Source of the DNA: Oscillospiraceae bacterium
GTDB taxonomy: Bacteria; Bacillota; Clostridia; Oscillospirales; Oscillospiraceae
NCBI GenBank assembly: GCA_017501355.1
Contig: JAFVXA010000058.1
Span: 1 to 64,000, forward strand
Reading direction: 5' to 3'
Length of the DNA stretch: 64,000 bases
Shown: positions 26,093 through 34,188 of the stretch, piece by piece
How positions within the stretch are numbered: the stretch's first letter is position 1
Layout of the letters: every line of letters begins with the position of its first letter
Notes under the pieces: generated by a model
What the model was told of the DNA's origin: nothing
Seen by the model: the letters and a program-made list of their open reading frames with translations, nothing else
Databases searched by the model: none
Program-made: the position numbers and the translations under genes

Positions 26093-26934
26093 TCAGCTGC
26101 GGGCGGGTTCCCGATTGTGCCGGCGATAGACAATGGCGAAGGCGATCATCTGAATGGCAAAGGTCACAAGCCAGCTGACGGGATAGGAGAAATACAGGGA
26201 CTCCGGCGTATGGTACTGGGGGATCTGGAACACTGTGGCGACCCAGGCGACGCGAAGACCGCAGACACCCAGTACCGAAATAATCATGGGGGCGACGGAA
26301 GCGCCCATGCCGCGGAGATCGCCTGAGAGATAACGGTGGCAAGGGCAACGCCTGCCACGTTCATGCCGAGCTGTGTGACAAACAACAGATTCAGCAGCAC
26401 ATTGGTGACACCGGCGATAGAAAGGTAAAGCAGAGGGCTTCTGGTATCGCCCGCCGCGCGGAGAATGGAGGCGCAGAAGTTATAGAGCATGGTGAAGGTG
26501 ATGCCGCCGAAATAGAGCCGCATATAGACGGCGGAAAGGGGCAGCACATTTTCCGGTGTGCCCATGAGGGTGAGGAAAGACTCGGAAAAGAGAACACCCA
26601 CCGCCGTCAGCACCGCGCCGCAGAGGAGCGCCGTGGGAATGGCGGTATGTACCGTGCGATGCACAGAGTCATCGTCTTTTGCGCCGAGAGAGTGAGCCAC
26701 GGTGACGCCCGCACCCACAGACAGACCGATGAAAAGGTTCACAATGAGGTTGGTCAGCGACGTGGTGGCACCCACAGCCGCCACGGAAACACTGCCGCAG
26801 AATCGCCCCACCACCATCAGGTCCATGGCGTTGAAGAGCAGCTGCAGCACACCTGTGAGGATCACGGGGACGGTATAGCTGATGATATTAGGTAGCAGCG
26901 GACCCTGCAGCATTTTTTGACTTTGATCTTTCAC
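26093..26934 (-). pseudogene. MATE family efflux pump, internally deleted and frameshifted
   Basis: GTG 26934 (GGAGGGATC upstream) opens a MATE N-half: ILTGVLQLLFNAMDLMVVGR, VAAVGATTSL, GAGVTVAHSLGA, LRAAGDTRSPLLYL. It runs to AGVALATVISQAIS near 26310, then goes out of frame. The other frame resumes at once with the family's C-terminal segment GMGASVAPMIISVLGVCGLR and ends at 26093. Full-length MATE proteins have about 450 residues and 12 helices. Here roughly 150 residues (helices 7-10) are missing and the frame is broken at the junction, so the pump cannot work. It diverges from a tetR gene that was presumably its regulator. Confidence 0.85.
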
Positions 26935-27085
26935 GGCGATCCCTCCTCTGCAAGTGTTTTTCCAAAAGCTACTATAGACCTCCGCACGGGAAATGCAAAC
27001 GGCTTTTCGTGCCGCTGCTGCGGATTTGCGTTTGCGCGGCGAGTGCCGCACAGGAAAAAACTACGGCCAAATTTTTGAACGCGCA

Positions 27086-27150
27086 TTGATTTTTGCGGTT
27101 GTCTGCGTTATACTAAATCAAATGATGCAAAACACTTGATGCAAAACGGA
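27086..27150 (+). promoter_or_regulatory. tetR promoter with direct repeats
   Basis: TTGATT (27086-27091), a 17-bp spacer and TATACT (27109-27114). Immediately downstream, TGATGCAAAACAC and TGATGCAAAACGG repeat 16 bp apart (about 27123-27150), a possible operator. TetR sites are usually palindromic, so the repeat may instead serve another factor. Confidence 0.5.
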
Positions 27151-27174
27151 TGACAAGGGAAAGGACGTGTTTTC

Positions 27175-27792
27175 ATGCCCCCGAAGCCAAAGTTCACAAG
27201 AGAGGAAATCGTTGCCGCTGCACTGGAGCTGGTCAGCGAGAAGGGTATGTCCGCGCTGACATCGAGAGATTTGGGCGCGCGGCTCGGCAGCTCTGCCCGT
27301 CCTATTTTTACAGTCTTCAGCTCCATGGAAGAGGTGCAGGAGGCAGTGCGGGATGCGGCGATGCAGCACTTTGAGAGCTATGCGGCAAAGGCGGAGCATT
27401 ACACGCCTGTATTCAAGCAGGTGGGCATGCAGATGATCCTCTTTGCCAAGGAAGAACCCATGCTCTATCAGCTGGGCTTTATGACGAGAAACCATGATGT
27501 TGCCGATTTTGACGACATTTATGAACGATTGGGTGAGGTGGCGTATCGCTGTCTGGATGTGATTCAGCGAGACTACGCGCTGCCGAGGGAGGATGCGAAA
27601 GCGCTGTTTGAGCACGTTTGGATCCACACCTTCGGCATCGGCGCGCTCTGTGCCACGGGGATGTGCGACTTCTCCGAAGAGCAGATCGTTGAGATGCTGG
27701 GGCACGACTTCGTGGCGATGCTCGTCCACATCAAATCCGGACAGATGAAGCAGCCGACGGTGCACCCGGTGCAGCGTCCGGAAGCTGAGTGA
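27175..27792 (+). CDS. TetR family regulator
   Basis: A 205-aa TetR-type repressor. The N-terminal helix-turn-helix is about residues 5-50: [39 protein letters not shown]. The rest is the helical ligand-binding and dimerization domain. GGAAAGGA precedes ATG 27175. It diverges from the broken MATE pump and is followed 34 bp later by a chemoreceptor gene. With its likely target pump inactivated it may be an orphan or may regulate the receptor gene. Confidence 0.88.
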   Translation: MPPKPKFTREEIVAAALELVSEKGMSALTSRDLGARLGSSARPIFTVFSSMEEVQEAVRDAAMQHFESYAAKAEHYTPVFKQVGMQMILFAKEEPMLYQLGFMTRNHDVADFDDIYERLGEVAYRCLDVIQRDYALPREDAKALFEHVWIHTFGIGALCATGMCDFSEEQIVEMLGHDFVAMLVHIKSGQMKQPTVHPVQRPEAE

Positions 27793-27826
27793 AACAAGTG
27801 AACAACATCCGAAAGGAGAAAAGACC

Positions 27827-29317
27827 ATGGAGCTTTTGAGAGAGAATGAGAGAAGCGCCAGTATTGCGGCGGCGAAAGTGATGCGGATCACCATTTTGGT
27901 GTTTGCCGTGGTGGTGCTGCTGGATGTGCTGGGAATTTTTGTGGTGGAACTCGCAACCATGTTTTCCGCCTTCGGCATCAGCACGGTTTTGCTGCTGATC
28001 CCGACACTGATCGTTCGCGCGGCGAAGCAGGGCGACCCATGGGTGAAGTATGCCATCGTCCTCTGCGCGGTGCTGTTTACAGGTATCGTTACAGTGACCA
28101 TGTCCTGGCATGCGGTGCTGCTGTTCGTCTATCCTATTGCCATTGCGAGTCTCTATTTCTCCGGCGGGCTCAACATCTTCGCCACCGTCCTCACCATTGT
28201 GGGCGTTTCGGCAGGGCAGATCGCCGCCTATCGCTTCAACTTTGTCACCGACCATAACTATGACAACATGAGCGATGTGGTGATGTTCGGCATCATCCCC
28301 CGTGCGCTGGTGTTGCTGGCGATCTCTGCCATCTTCACCATGCTCTGCCGCCGCACTGCGACCATGCTGGGCAGTCTCATGGGTGCGGAGCAGCAGCGGC
28401 TGATGCGGGAAAAATCGCTGGAGGTGTCGGAACGGCTGCTGGAGACGGTGACGGATCTGGACAGAATTTCTGCCGCGGCGGCAGAGTCGAATCAGAAGAT
28501 CGCGGACGAATCCGGAAAGGTGATGCGGGACAGCGAGCAGAACTTCCGCTATATCCAGTCCGTGGAGGAGAACATGGTGCTGATCGCGCAGAATCTGATC
28601 CACCTTTCCGACATGAGTGAGAAGATCACTCACCTGACGGAGCAGGCGAAGAAGGTCACCGACGAGAACGACGCTGTCATGACGCAGGCTTCGGCGAGCA
28701 TGGACGGCATCTGCCGCGGAACGGACGAGAGTAAGGAGATTATCGGTCAGCTTGCCCATCAGTCTGAGCGGATCGTGGAGATCGCAAAGGTCATCACAAG
28801 CATTTCTCAGCGGACGAATCTGCTGGCGATCAACGCATCTGTGGAGGCAGCCCGTGTGGGCGCAGCAGGCAAGGGCTTTGCTGTGGTCGCGCAGGAGATC
28901 AAGCGACTCTCTGAGCAGACCAACGCGGCCACCGCCGAGATCGACGGCATCATCAAGCAGGTCACAGGCAATATCACCGCCACCGTTGCCGCCATGGAAA
29001 AGAATGCCGCGCTGACCCGCGACGGCATGCAGAGCATGGAGCAGGTGAAGCGCTCCGCCGCCCATATCAGCACTTCCAACAGTGAGATCGCCCAGCACAT
29101 CACGGCGATGAACAGCGTCATTGAGGATGTGGCGAAGAGCGGCGATACTGTTTCCCATAAGCTGGTGGATGTGAGCGGAAATGTCCGCAACAACTGCGGC
29201 GCGGTGCAGCATGTTGCTGCCGCCATTGAGGAGAACAGCGCGGGAACGGCGAACCTCGGCACGATGGTGAGATCCATCAAGATCATGGCGGAGGAGTTGG
29301 AGCTGCTGTCCAAGTGA
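27827..29317 (+). CDS. Chemoreceptor with membrane-embedded N-domain and no HAMP
   Basis: A 496-aa methyl-accepting-type protein. The first 190 residues contain about six hydrophobic helices with short loops, so sensing probably occurs within the membrane and not through an extracellular domain. There is no recognisable HAMP. A cytoplasmic coiled coil follows with the signalling tip [18 protein letters not shown] and [16 protein letters not shown] (about 325-370). AAAGGAGAAAAGACC precedes ATG 27827. It follows tetR closely. CheW for it could come from the 6.2-kb operon. Confidence 0.88.
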   Translation: MELLRENERSASIAAAKVMRITILVFAVVVLLDVLGIFVVELATMFSAFGISTVLLLIPTLIVRAAKQGDPWVKYAIVLCAVLFTGIVTVTMSWHAVLLFVYPIAIASLYFSGGLNIFATVLTIVGVSAGQIAAYRFNFVTDHNYDNMSDVVMFGIIPRALVLLAISAIFTMLCRRTATMLGSLMGAEQQRLMREKSLEVSERLLETVTDLDRISAAAAESNQKIADESGKVMRDSEQNFRYIQSVEENMVLIAQNLIHLSDMSEKITHLTEQAKKVTDENDAVMTQASASMDGICRGTDESKEIIGQLAHQSERIVEIAKVITSISQRTNLLAINASVEAARVGAAGKGFAVVAQEIKRLSEQTNAATAEIDGIIKQVTGNITATVAAMEKNAALTRDGMQSMEQVKRSAAHISTSNSEIAQHITAMNSVIEDVAKSGDTVSHKLVDVSGNVRNNCGAVQHVAAAIEENSAGTANLGTMVRSIKIMAEELELLSK

Positions 29318-29353
29318 TGGCTCGTTACAGAAAAACTTCATGACGGATAACAG

Positions 29354-29392
29354 GGGCTGACCGATTGCGCGCCGCAATCGGTCGGCCCTTTT
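29354..29392 (+). terminator. Terminator after the membrane-sensor chemoreceptor
   Basis: A 16-bp stem (29354-29369 with 29373-29388, one G-U) followed by TTTT. Confidence 0.85.
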
Positions 29393-29487
29393 GTGTGCCG
29401 GTGGGGACACTGTCAGCATTGAATTTCGTGCTGTATTTTGTTACACTACAAAGAAAAGGAAAGAACTTTGAAGTGGGAGGGAAAACG

Positions 29488-29921
29488 ATGGAACGGATCA
29501 AAGCAATGGATCGGTATCAAAAGGGATTGCTGCTGCTTCTCTTTTGCTGATGACCAACGAAGACGGTACCCATGCCGGATTTTCCGTCACTGCTACCACC
29601 ACGGACGGCGTTACCTACGATGCAAACGGAAACAGGATCGACCCTGTGAAGCCCTCTGCAGCGACGATTTATGATTTGATGAATGAGCCGGAGCTGACGA
29701 AGCGGGGCGACTGGATCGCATGGGTGCTGGGCGTTGTGTGTTCGATTCTGACGGCTGCGTCCATGCTGTTTGCGGATGAGCTGTTTCGCTGGAATCTGGC
29801 GTTCCAGATCCGAAATGTGGAGCACGCGGAACCCCCTGACTGGGAGATCGCCGGCAGATACCTCAGCTGGACGGTGCTTACCCTGCTGGTGCTGGGGTTC
29901 TATATCGGAGGACTATCGTAA
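29488..29921 (+). pseudogene. Small membrane protein, frameshifted in its first helix
   Basis: ATG 29488, with GGGAGG upstream, gives MERIKAMDRYQKGLLLLLF and stops at 29548-29550. The frame one base back (from 29544) continues LLMTNEDGTHAGFSV to 29921, with two more helices (WIAWVLGVVCSILTAASMLF and a C-terminal one). Together they would make a protein of about 144 residues with three helices. One base is missing near 29541-29546. I do not recognise the family; short proteins opening with RYQKGLLLLL occur in Clostridia. Function unknown. Confidence 0.65.
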
Positions 29922-29958
29922 GATACGAAAAAGCGAGTGAGATAAAAGGAAGGCGCGT

Positions 29959-31173
29959 ATGAAACTGCTTTACAAACTGGATGTTGCTTGGTGCCGGACG
30001 TTCCAGTCCGTGCTGAAAATCGGCAATTATTTTATGGGCTATCGTATGCCTGTGTGTCTGGAGGGACCCGGTAAGATTCGGGAACTGGGGGCATTCTTGC
30101 GGGAGAAGGGCATCAACGATGTGCTGGTGGTGACGGGAGCGGGCATGGTGCGCCGCGGACAGGTGCAGCCGATGCTGGAGGGCTTTGACACAAACGGCAT
30201 TCGCTACACCCTGCAGAGCTATACCAACACCGACCCCACTACGGACGATGTGGAGCGGGGATATCAGACCTACCGGGACAAGAGCTGCAAAGCCATTGTC
30301 GCCATGGGCGGCGGCAGCCGCATCGACTGCGCCAAGGGCATCGCGGCGAAGGCAGTGCACCCGAAAAAGTCGGTTTCGCAGCTGCAGGGACTGCTGAAGG
30401 TGCATCGCCCCATCCCGCCCTTTGTGGCGATCCCCACCACGGCGGGAGCAGGCTCCGAAACCACGGTGGCGGCGGTGATCACCGACGTTAAGACCCACCG
30501 CAAGGCGGCAATCAACGATCCCTTTTTGATCCCGAGGTACGCGGTGCTCGATCCGGAGCTGACGGTGGATCTGCCACCCCTTACCACTGCCACCACGGGC
30601 ATGGATGCCCTTGCACACGCGGTGGAGGCGTACACCAACCGGACCTATAACACCGAACTGGAGAACCGCCTTGCACGGGAAGCGGTGCGGCTCATCCATG
30701 ACAACATTCTCGCTGCCTATGAGAAGGGTTCTGATCTGCAGGCGCGGCAGAATATGCAGCGGGGCGCGTTCTATGCGGGGCGCGCCTTCACCCGGGGCTG
30801 CGTGGGCTATGTCCATGCCATCGGACACACGCTGGGCGGTCTCTACGGAGTTCCCCACGGGCTTGCTATGGCGGTGCTGCTGCCCTATGTGATGCGAGCA
30901 TACGGCGTGGCTGCCCATGGGCGGCTTGCGGAGCTGGCAGAGGTCTGCGGCATCGGCGGTGGGAGCGATGGGGAGAAGGCAGAAGCGTTCCTGCGCTGGA
31001 TCGAGGAGACCAACCGCAGGATGGGCTTGCCCGATGGCTTCGACATGATACAGGATGAGGACATTGCGCAGATGATTACCTGGGCGAAAAAGGAAGCGAA
31101 TCCGCTCTACCCGGTGCCCGTTGTCTGGGGACGGGAGGAATTTCGCCGTTTGATCGAGTCGGTGCGGAAATAA
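29959..31173 (+). CDS. Iron-containing alcohol dehydrogenase family protein
   Basis: A 404-aa NAD(P)-dependent enzyme. The nucleotide-binding motif is AMGGGSRIDCAKG (about 114), followed by IPTTAGAGSETT. Metal ligands are in TGMDALAHAVEAY (D, H) and GHTLGGLYGVPHG (H, H). Cytoplasmic; it likely interconverts an alcohol and an aldehyde or ketone with Fe2+. The first 35 residues are longer than in short family members. AAGGAAGG precedes ATG 29959. A single gene, ended by its own hairpin. Substrate cannot be told from sequence. Confidence 0.9.
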   Translation: MKLLYKLDVAWCRTFQSVLKIGNYFMGYRMPVCLEGPGKIRELGAFLREKGINDVLVVTGAGMVRRGQVQPMLEGFDTNGIRYTLQSYTNTDPTTDDVERGYQTYRDKSCKAIVAMGGGSRIDCAKGIAAKAVHPKKSVSQLQGLLKVHRPIPPFVAIPTTAGAGSETTVAAVITDVKTHRKAAINDPFLIPRYAVLDPELTVDLPPLTTATTGMDALAHAVEAYTNRTYNTELENRLAREAVRLIHDNILAAYEKGSDLQARQNMQRGAFYAGRAFTRGCVGYVHAIGHTLGGLYGVPHGLAMAVLLPYVMRAYGVAAHGRLAELAEVCGIGGGSDGEKAEAFLRWIEETNRRMGLPDGFDMIQDEDIAQMITWAKKEANPLYPVPVVWGREEFRRLIESVRK

Positions 31174-31200
31174 AGTGCGTAACGGCACATGGAACGAGAA

Positions 31201-31240
31201 AAGAGGTCTGACCTGTTTCGCGGGTCAGACCTCTTGGTAT
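31201..31240. terminator. Hairpin between convergent dehydrogenase and aminotransferase
   Basis: A 13-bp perfect stem (31201-31213 with 31223-31235), 9-nt loop. It could serve both converging genes, although T-tracts are poor. Confidence 0.6.
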
Positions 31241-31281
31241 AAATGTCAGCGGTGGTATAGCCTGTTTTTTGGCAGGATGGA

Positions 31282-32469
31282 TTACTTTCGGTAGGTCTCC
31301 ATCAGCGCACGGAAGGCGGGGAGACTGCGCAGGATCATGTCAGGACTGACGCAGGTACTGAGGCGGCAGAAGGAGGGAACACCGAAATCAGCGCCGGGGA
31401 CGATGAGAAGATTCAGCTTTTTGGCACGCTCGCTCATGGCGGCGGCATCGCCGTCAGGTGCTTCCACCAGCATATAGAACGCGCCGTGAGGCTTGATGCA
31501 GCGGAAGCCGTATTCGGTGAGGGCGTGATAGAGGGTCTGGCGGTTTTGGTCATAGGTCGCAATATCGGGGCGCACCTCGGCGCAGAGGGCAATGACCCGC
31601 TGCATGAGAGAGGGGGCGCAGACATGACCGCAGGCGCGTGCCGCCCCGGCGATGGCAAAATACAGCTCTTCGCTGTCCGTGGCGGTATCGGGCACACAGA
31701 CGTAGCCGATGCGCTCGCCGGGAAGGGAGAGGGACTTGGAATAGGAGTAGCAGATGATGGTATCGGCGTAGATGTGCGGGAGGAAGGGGACTTCCACGCC
31801 GTCATAGGTCAGTTCGCGGTAGGGCTCGTCTGCAATGATGTAGATGGGGTGGGCATACTCTGCGCTCTTGCGGCAAAGAAGGGCGGCGAGAGCTTCCAGC
31901 TCCGCGGCGGAGTAGATCACGCCGGAGGGGTTGTTGGGGGAGTTGACGATGACCGCCTGCGTATGCGCAGTGAGGTGCCGCTCAATGGCGGCGATGTCCA
32001 GCGAAAAAGTCTCGGTGTCTGCGGGGACGATAACGGGCTTGCCACCTGCGGCGGTGACAAAGACCGCATACTCGGGGAAGAAGGGGGCAAGGAGCAGAAA
32101 TTCGCTCTGCTCTACCGCCAGTGCATGCAGGGCGCTGACCAGTGCGGGGGCAGCGCCGCAGGTGAAAAACAGATTTTCGGGGCGAATCTTTGCATCATAG
32201 CGGCGGCAGAGATCCTCTGCCACGGCGAGACGGGCATCGGGGGCACCCGATGCGGGGGTGTAGCCGTGGATGGCAACACTGCTGTGGCTTTCCAACGTTG
32301 CAAGGATAGCATCCTTCACCGCTGCGGGAGCGGGAACGGAGGGGTTGCCGAGAGAATAATCATAGACATTTTCCGCGCCGATCTCGCGAGCCTTGCGCAG
32401 ACCATAGTCGAACAGATCACGGATGCAGGAACGATGGGAGCCGAACTCCCGCATGGTTTGAACGATCAT
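31282..32469 (-). CDS. PLP-dependent aminotransferase, class I/II
   Basis: A 395-aa fold-type I aminotransferase. The start at 32469 follows AAAGGAG; the open frame reaches 32853 but that part overlaps a divergent small gene and has no family match. Motifs: VYDYSLGNPSVP, GYTPASGAPDAR, VNSPNNPSG, IIADEPYRELTY and SYSKSLSLPGERIGY, where K of SYSK should hold PLP. Closest in pattern to aspartate/alanine-type enzymes. Cytoplasmic. Substrate is not determined by these motifs. Confidence 0.9.
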   Translation of the reverse strand: MIVQTMREFGSHRSCIRDLFDYGLRKAREIGAENVYDYSLGNPSVPAPAAVKDAILATLESHSSVAIHGYTPASGAPDARLAVAEDLCRRYDAKIRPENLFFTCGAAPALVSALHALAVEQSEFLLLAPFFPEYAVFVTAAGGKPVIVPADTETFSLDIAAIERHLTAHTQAVIVNSPNNPSGVIYSAAELEALAALLCRKSAEYAHPIYIIADEPYRELTYDGVEVPFLPHIYADTIICYSYSKSLSLPGERIGYVCVPDTATDSEELYFAIAGAARACGHVCAPSLMQRVIALCAEVRPDIATYDQNRQTLYHALTEYGFRCIKPHGAFYMLVEAPDGDAAAMSERAKKLNLLIVPGADFGVPSFCRLSTCVSPDMILRSLPAFRALMETYRK

Positions 32470-32626
32470 AGGGAACATCTCCTTTGTGGGGATCAAAGCG
32501 GACGGCTTTCCGGCAAGCCGGAACGAGGGCGTGATCCGATAAAACTTCTTGCAAAGAATATAATGGTATCTTATAATATTCATATTATGATTGCAAGGCG
32601 AATACCAAGCAGAAAGGGAGAAAAAT

Positions 32627-32914
32627 ATGGATTTCAAGAAGATGCTGCAGAATATGGATCTGGACGATATGAAGGACAGGGTGGAGGACATTGCCGAGGA
32701 GATCCGCAAGGACCCTGCGCTGCTGAACCAGTTCAAGACCGAGCCCGTGAAGGCACTGGAGAAGGTGCTGGGCGTAGATCTGCCCGACGACGTGGTGAAC
32801 AAGGTCATCGCTGCGGTGAAGGCACAGATGGCAGCAGACAAGCTGGACGACAAGCTCGATCAGCTGGAGGATAAGCTGGAAGGCAAGGTAGACCTGCTGA
32901 AGAAGCTGTTCTGA
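32627..32914 (+). CDS. Small acidic helical protein with leader-peptide-like core
   Basis: A 95-aa protein; AAAGGGAG precedes ATG 32627. It has no signal peptide or membrane segment and is rich in D, K, L and V. Residues about 25-60 (DPALLNQFKTEPVKALEKV, LGVDLPDDVVNKVI) recall the Nif11/nitrile-hydratase-like leader pattern, in which a short helical region ends in a xLGxxLPDD turn. No peptide-modifying enzyme lies nearby and there is no Cys/Ser/Thr-rich core peptide, so a housekeeping role is more likely than a precursor. Related orphan proteins seem common in Clostridia. Divergent from the aminotransferase. Confidence 0.75.
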   Translation: MDFKKMLQNMDLDDMKDRVEDIAEEIRKDPALLNQFKTEPVKALEKVLGVDLPDDVVNKVIAAVKAQMAADKLDDKLDQLEDKLEGKVDLLKKLF

Positions 32915-32926
32915 TCCGATATGGCA

Positions 32927-32962
32927 AAGCAGGAGCGGTATTGCCGCTCCTGCTTGATTTTT
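32927..32962 (+). terminator. Terminator after the small helical protein gene
   Basis: A 12-bp stem (32927-32938 with 32944-32955) followed by GATTTTTG. Confidence 0.8.
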
Positions 32963-33023
32963 GTGCCGAAACGCACTATAATTACTCTATTGTCCGCTTT
33001 TTGCGGCATAAGGAGAGATATCT

Positions 33024-33743
33024 ATGTCAGCAACGAGAAAACGTTATATGGCGCGCCTTGTGGGGCGTATCATTGTGTTCTTTGCCTGCCTATGGCTGTG
33101 TTTTGCGCAGCCTGAACAGTTTTCCATTTTGGAAGGGATGAACTTCTTCAAGGAGTTTTCGATTTTCCATCTGTTGTGGATCGTGTGGGTGTGCGACATG
33201 GTGCTGCAGATCATACCCATGAAGAACAAGGTGGCGCTGGGGTCCCAAAAGCTGTTTGAAAACCGCTTCCGCCCCATTACGGAGCGCGTGAACTATCAAG
33301 CCCTGCGCAGCTACATCATCACCACCACCAAGGCGGCGTACAAGGTGTTTCTGCTCTGGGGTGCGCTGATCGTGGCGCTGGGTGTGCTGTATTACACCCG
33401 TGTCATCGGTAAGATCGGTCTGTTCCTCATTTCGGTGTGCTTCTATGTCTGCGATCTGATCTGCGTGCTGATCTGGTGCCCCTTCCGCTTGATCATGAAG
33501 AACAAATGCTGCACCACCTGCCGCATTTTCAACTGGGATCATCTGATGATGTTCTCGCCGCTGGTGTTTGTGGGTGGCTTTTATACCGTGTCACTGGTGC
33601 TGATGTCACTGGCGGCATGGCTGGTGTGGGAACTCTGCGTGATGCTCTATCCTGAGCGCTTCTGCGAGATGACCAATGTGGCGCTGAAATGCTCGGAGTG
33701 TACGGACAAGCTCTGCACCCAGTACTGTCAGAAACTGAGATGA
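33024..33743 (+). CDS. Unknown polytopic membrane protein with cysteine pairs
   Basis: A 239-aa protein with about five hydrophobic helices (VGRIIVFFACLWLCF; FHLLWIVWVCDMVLQI; VFLLWGALIVALGVLYY; IGLFLISVCFYVCDLICVLI; VGGFYTVSLVLMSLAAWLVW). Between helices 4 and 5 lies KNKCCTTCRIFNWDH, and the C-terminus carries CSECTDKLCTQYC. These cysteines could bind a metal or an iron-sulfur centre; that is inference. AAGGAG precedes ATG 33024. No recognised family and a monocistronic setting. Confidence 0.75.
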   Translation: MSATRKRYMARLVGRIIVFFACLWLCFAQPEQFSILEGMNFFKEFSIFHLLWIVWVCDMVLQIIPMKNKVALGSQKLFENRFRPITERVNYQALRSYIITTTKAAYKVFLLWGALIVALGVLYYTRVIGKIGLFLISVCFYVCDLICVLIWCPFRLIMKNKCCTTCRIFNWDHLMMFSPLVFVGGFYTVSLVLMSLAAWLVWELCVMLYPERFCEMTNVALKCSECTDKLCTQYCQKLR

Positions 33744-33748
33744 AAAAA

Positions 33749-33772
33749 TGGGCGGTCCGTGCGGACCGCCCA
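33749..33772. terminator. Hairpin after the membrane protein gene
   Basis: An 11-bp perfect stem around a 2-nt loop (33749-33772), starting 5 bp past the stop codon, without a clear T-tract. Confidence 0.5.
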
Positions 33773-33859
33773 ACACATTCAATATACCACAAATGGTGGA
33801 CGTTTGTCTATTCGCAAAGTATATGATTTTTATCGAAAAAGCTTATGGAACATTCCATC

Positions 33860-34045
33860 TTGCGAAATTGCGACAGCGGCAGTATGATGAAATCACAAAG
33901 AAGGAGTGAGTCCAATGTACTAAGCAAGAAGGACAAATCAATAGAAAGAGAGGTTACGTCAATGCTTGAACCCAACTATTTTGCAGAATGACTTCTGATC
34001 GTTGAAGTGGTTAGTCAACAGATCAGAAGTCATTCTTTTTTTGTT
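33860..34045 (+). ncRNA. Short transcription unit with two mini-ORFs and its own terminator
   Basis: The gap 33744-34188 has no ordinary gene but does hold a compact unit. A promoter TTGCGA (33860-33865), 17 bp, TATGAT (33883-33888) is followed by AAGGAG and ATG TAC TAA (33915-33923), then by GAGAGG and a nine-codon frame MLEPNYFAE (33962-33991). That frame's stop lies inside a strong terminator: stem 33985-34000 with 34021-34036, loop able to pair internally, then TTTTTTT. It may be a small RNA, a mini-peptide gene, or an attenuator. It ends before the pyk promoter, so it does not obviously control pyk. Confidence 0.55.
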
Positions 34046-34120
34046 TTGCGCCCGAAAGGGGCGCTTTTTTTGTGAGCTGTGAAGTGAGCTGTGTTCTGCG
34101 TGAAGAAAAACTGCGTACGA

Positions 34121-34149
34121 TTGACAAAGAGTGCGGGAAAACTTACAAT
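34121..34149 (+). promoter_or_regulatory. Promoter of pyk
   Basis: TTGACA (34121-34126), a 17-bp spacer and TACAAT (34144-34149), about 33 bp before the start codon region with its GGAGG site. Confidence 0.75.
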
Positions 34150-34188
34150 GGATGTGATCATTCAGTTTTGTAATTTTGGAGGATAGCT

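Noticed and set aside
22633..26133. 1166-codon minus-strand frame opposite the 1106-aa SLH gene, and similar long frames opposite the 52.2-kb and 36.4-kb SLH genes
   Set aside because: Antisense shadows: no domain, no start signals, and they run through terminators.
32470..32853. 128-codon N-terminal extension of the aminotransferase
   Set aside because: It is antisense to the 95-aa gene and passes through its promoter region. The family's natural start with AAAGGAG is at 32469.
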